64,000 nucleotides of DNA from Tunicatimonas pelagia (GTDB taxonomy: Bacteria; Bacteroidota; Bacteroidia; Cytophagales; Cyclobacteriaceae). Below, piece by piece: positions 63,005 to 64,000 of this stretch (position 1 is the first letter of the stretch; every line of letters starts with the position of its first letter). The translations under genes were made by a program, and so were the position numbers. The stretch covers positions 1,612,001 to 1,676,000 of the forward strand of contig NZ_CP120683.1 in the NCBI RefSeq assembly GCF_030506325.1. Reading direction: 5' to 3'. Below the pieces are notes generated by a model that did not search any database, was not told the DNA's origin, and saw only the letters and a list, made by a program, of their open reading frames with translations.

Positions 63005-63022
63005 GTACAACTAATTGTACAA
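63005..63022. promoter_or_regulatory. yefM-yoeB operator with TGTACA core
   Basis: GTACAA-ctaa-TTGTAC (63005-63020) is a perfect 6-bp inverted repeat, and TTGTACAA (63015-63022) is itself a palindrome with core TGTACA. The E. coli YefM-YoeB operator is built on the same TGTACA core. Position is 14 nt upstream of yefM. Confidence 0.6.
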
Positions 63023-63046
63023 ACGAAAATCGCATTGCTTAGTTCG

Positions 63047-63928
63047 CTATCGATATATCTCTTTCTTCGCCGCCAACATTGCATTGTAGAGCAACGCCGC
63101 TCGGGTCATCGGACCAACCCCACCGGGAACCGGAGTGATGTAGCTACATTTTTCAGTAACCTCCTCAAAGTGGACATCACCCACCAGCTTGTAGCCGCGC
63201 GGACGTTCGGGGGCATTCACTCGGTTAATACCTACGTCAATAACGACCGCCCCTTCTTTCACCATATCGGCGGTAACGAAGTGCGCTTTTCCAATCGCTG
63301 CGATCAGAATATCGGCCTCGCGAGTAATTTCGGCCATGTTTTTCGTTCGACTGTGGCAAATAGTTACGGTTGAGTTGCCCGGATTGGATTTGCGAGACAT
63401 CAGTAAGCTCATAGGTGTGCCCACAATATCGCTTCGGCCAATAACGACACAATGCTTACTTTCAGTTTCAATCTGGTAGCGTTCTAGTAGTTGCATGATG
63501 CCCAGCGGAGTAGCCGCTACGTAAGATGGCAAACCTTTCGCCATTCGTCCTACATTGATTGGGTGAAAGCCGTCCACATCCTTTTCAGCTTTGATCGCGA
63601 AAGTGATTTTCTCGTCGTTGATATGGTTGGGTAAAGGCAGTTGTACAATAAAACCATCAACATCGGGATTATCATTGAGCTTGTGAACTTCCTGAAGCAA
63701 TTCTTCCTCAGAAATAGATTCATCGAGGCGAACAAGGGTAGAATTAAAGCCTACTTGCTCGCAGTCTTTCACTTTGTTGCGGACGTAGGTTTCACTGGCG
63801 GTATCGTTACCCACTAACACCGCTGCCAAGTGAGGGACTTTTTTTCCTTCAGCTTTTAATTGATTCACTTGCTCGGTGAGTTCTTGCCGAATTTGCTGCG
63901 CTGTTTGTTTGCCGTCAATAATTGTCAT
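63047..63928 (-). CDS. folD: Bifunctional methylenetetrahydrofolate dehydrogenase / cyclohydrolase
   Basis: 293 residues from ATG 63928 (the open frame continues to the window end, but MTIIDGKQTAQQI is the family start). Interconverts methylene-, methenyl- and formyl-tetrahydrofolate. YVRNKVKDCEQVGF with the catalytic Lys (about 49-62), QLPLPNHI (about 98-105), GRSDIVGTPMS (about 164-174) and PVPGGVGPMT (about 265-274). Complete. Transcribed away from the right window edge. Confidence 0.97.
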   Translation of the reverse strand: MTIIDGKQTAQQIRQELTEQVNQLKAEGKKVPHLAAVLVGNDTASETYVRNKVKDCEQVGFNSTLVRLDESISEEELLQEVHKLNDNPDVDGFIVQLPLPNHINDEKITFAIKAEKDVDGFHPINVGRMAKGLPSYVAATPLGIMQLLERYQIETESKHCVVIGRSDIVGTPMSLLMSRKSNPGNSTVTICHSRTKNMAEITREADILIAAIGKAHFVTADMVKEGAVVIDVGINRVNAPERPRGYKLVGDVHFEEVTEKCSYITPVPGGVGPMTRAALLYNAMLAAKKEIYR

Positions 63929-63973
63929 AGTTGTGAAGTAATCTGAGTGTCGATAGAATTTCTGAAAGAAGTG

Positions 63974-63981
63974 CAAAAGTA
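63974..63981 (-). promoter_or_regulatory. Candidate -7 box for folD
   Basis: TACTTTTG on the minus strand fits TAnnTTTG; leader about 40 nt. The -33 region lies at the window edge. Confidence 0.35.
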
Positions 63982-64000
63982 AATATAACCCTACTGGCAT

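Overview
The window looks like a chromosomal segment from a Bacteroidota bacterium, most likely Cytophagales. The evidence is two SusC/SusD pairs, an ECF sigma/FecR/TonB-receptor relay with an STN domain, many lipoboxes, a PorE-like TPR/PD40/OmpA protein, menaquinone synthesis (menD), almost no Shine-Dalgarno sequences, and several TAnnTTTG promoter boxes. No rRNA, tRNA, CRISPR array, prophage or transposase gene was seen.

Layout. 1-9.3 kb: the 3' part of a SusC receptor gene with its SusD and three S1 sulfatases, a sulfated-glycan utilisation locus. 9.4-14.2 kb (- strand): a TPR lipoprotein-thrS-infC-rpmI-rplT translation operon with a terminator. infC starts at ATT behind a strong SD. 14.3-24.5 kb: glycosylasparaginase, PorE-like protein, CDP-alcohol transferase, SDR, GNAT, a vitamin K carboxylase-like membrane protein, mnmA, an MpaB-type oxygenase and small unknown genes. 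24.6-28.4 kb: menD and an acyl-CoA synthetase. 28.5-35.6 kb: SGNH lipoprotein, a fourth sulfatase, S1/P1 nuclease, hldD and secreted or membrane proteins of unknown function. 35.8-40.7 kb: a DUF1549/DUF1553 c-type cytochrome lipoprotein and a DUF1501 Tat protein, split by a VapBC module. 40.9-49.6 kb: a DUF3857 transglutaminase-like protein, then sigma-FecR-SusC-SusD. 49.9-59.9 kb: WG-repeat lipoprotein, AgcS symporter, glycosyltransferase, RmlD-like reductase, cyclophilin, hemC, holB. 60-64 kb: rpmE2, an outer-membrane-like protein, queE, a four-helix-bundle gene, YefM-YoeB and folD.

Working together. The SusCD pairs import oligosaccharides across the outer membrane, sulfatases remove sulfate esters, and the FecIR relay would induce the second pair when its substrate binds. 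Most other genes are housekeeping.

The most unusual feature is a set of intergenic elements made of degenerate 7- or 8-base units. The unit differs from element to element. Several have a left arm in one orientation and a right arm of the same unit inverted. One sits inside the rpmI-rplT gap, one contains the menD stop codon, and one pair tightly brackets the four-helix-bundle gene. This could be an undescribed repeat or mobile-element family and is the main item to follow up.
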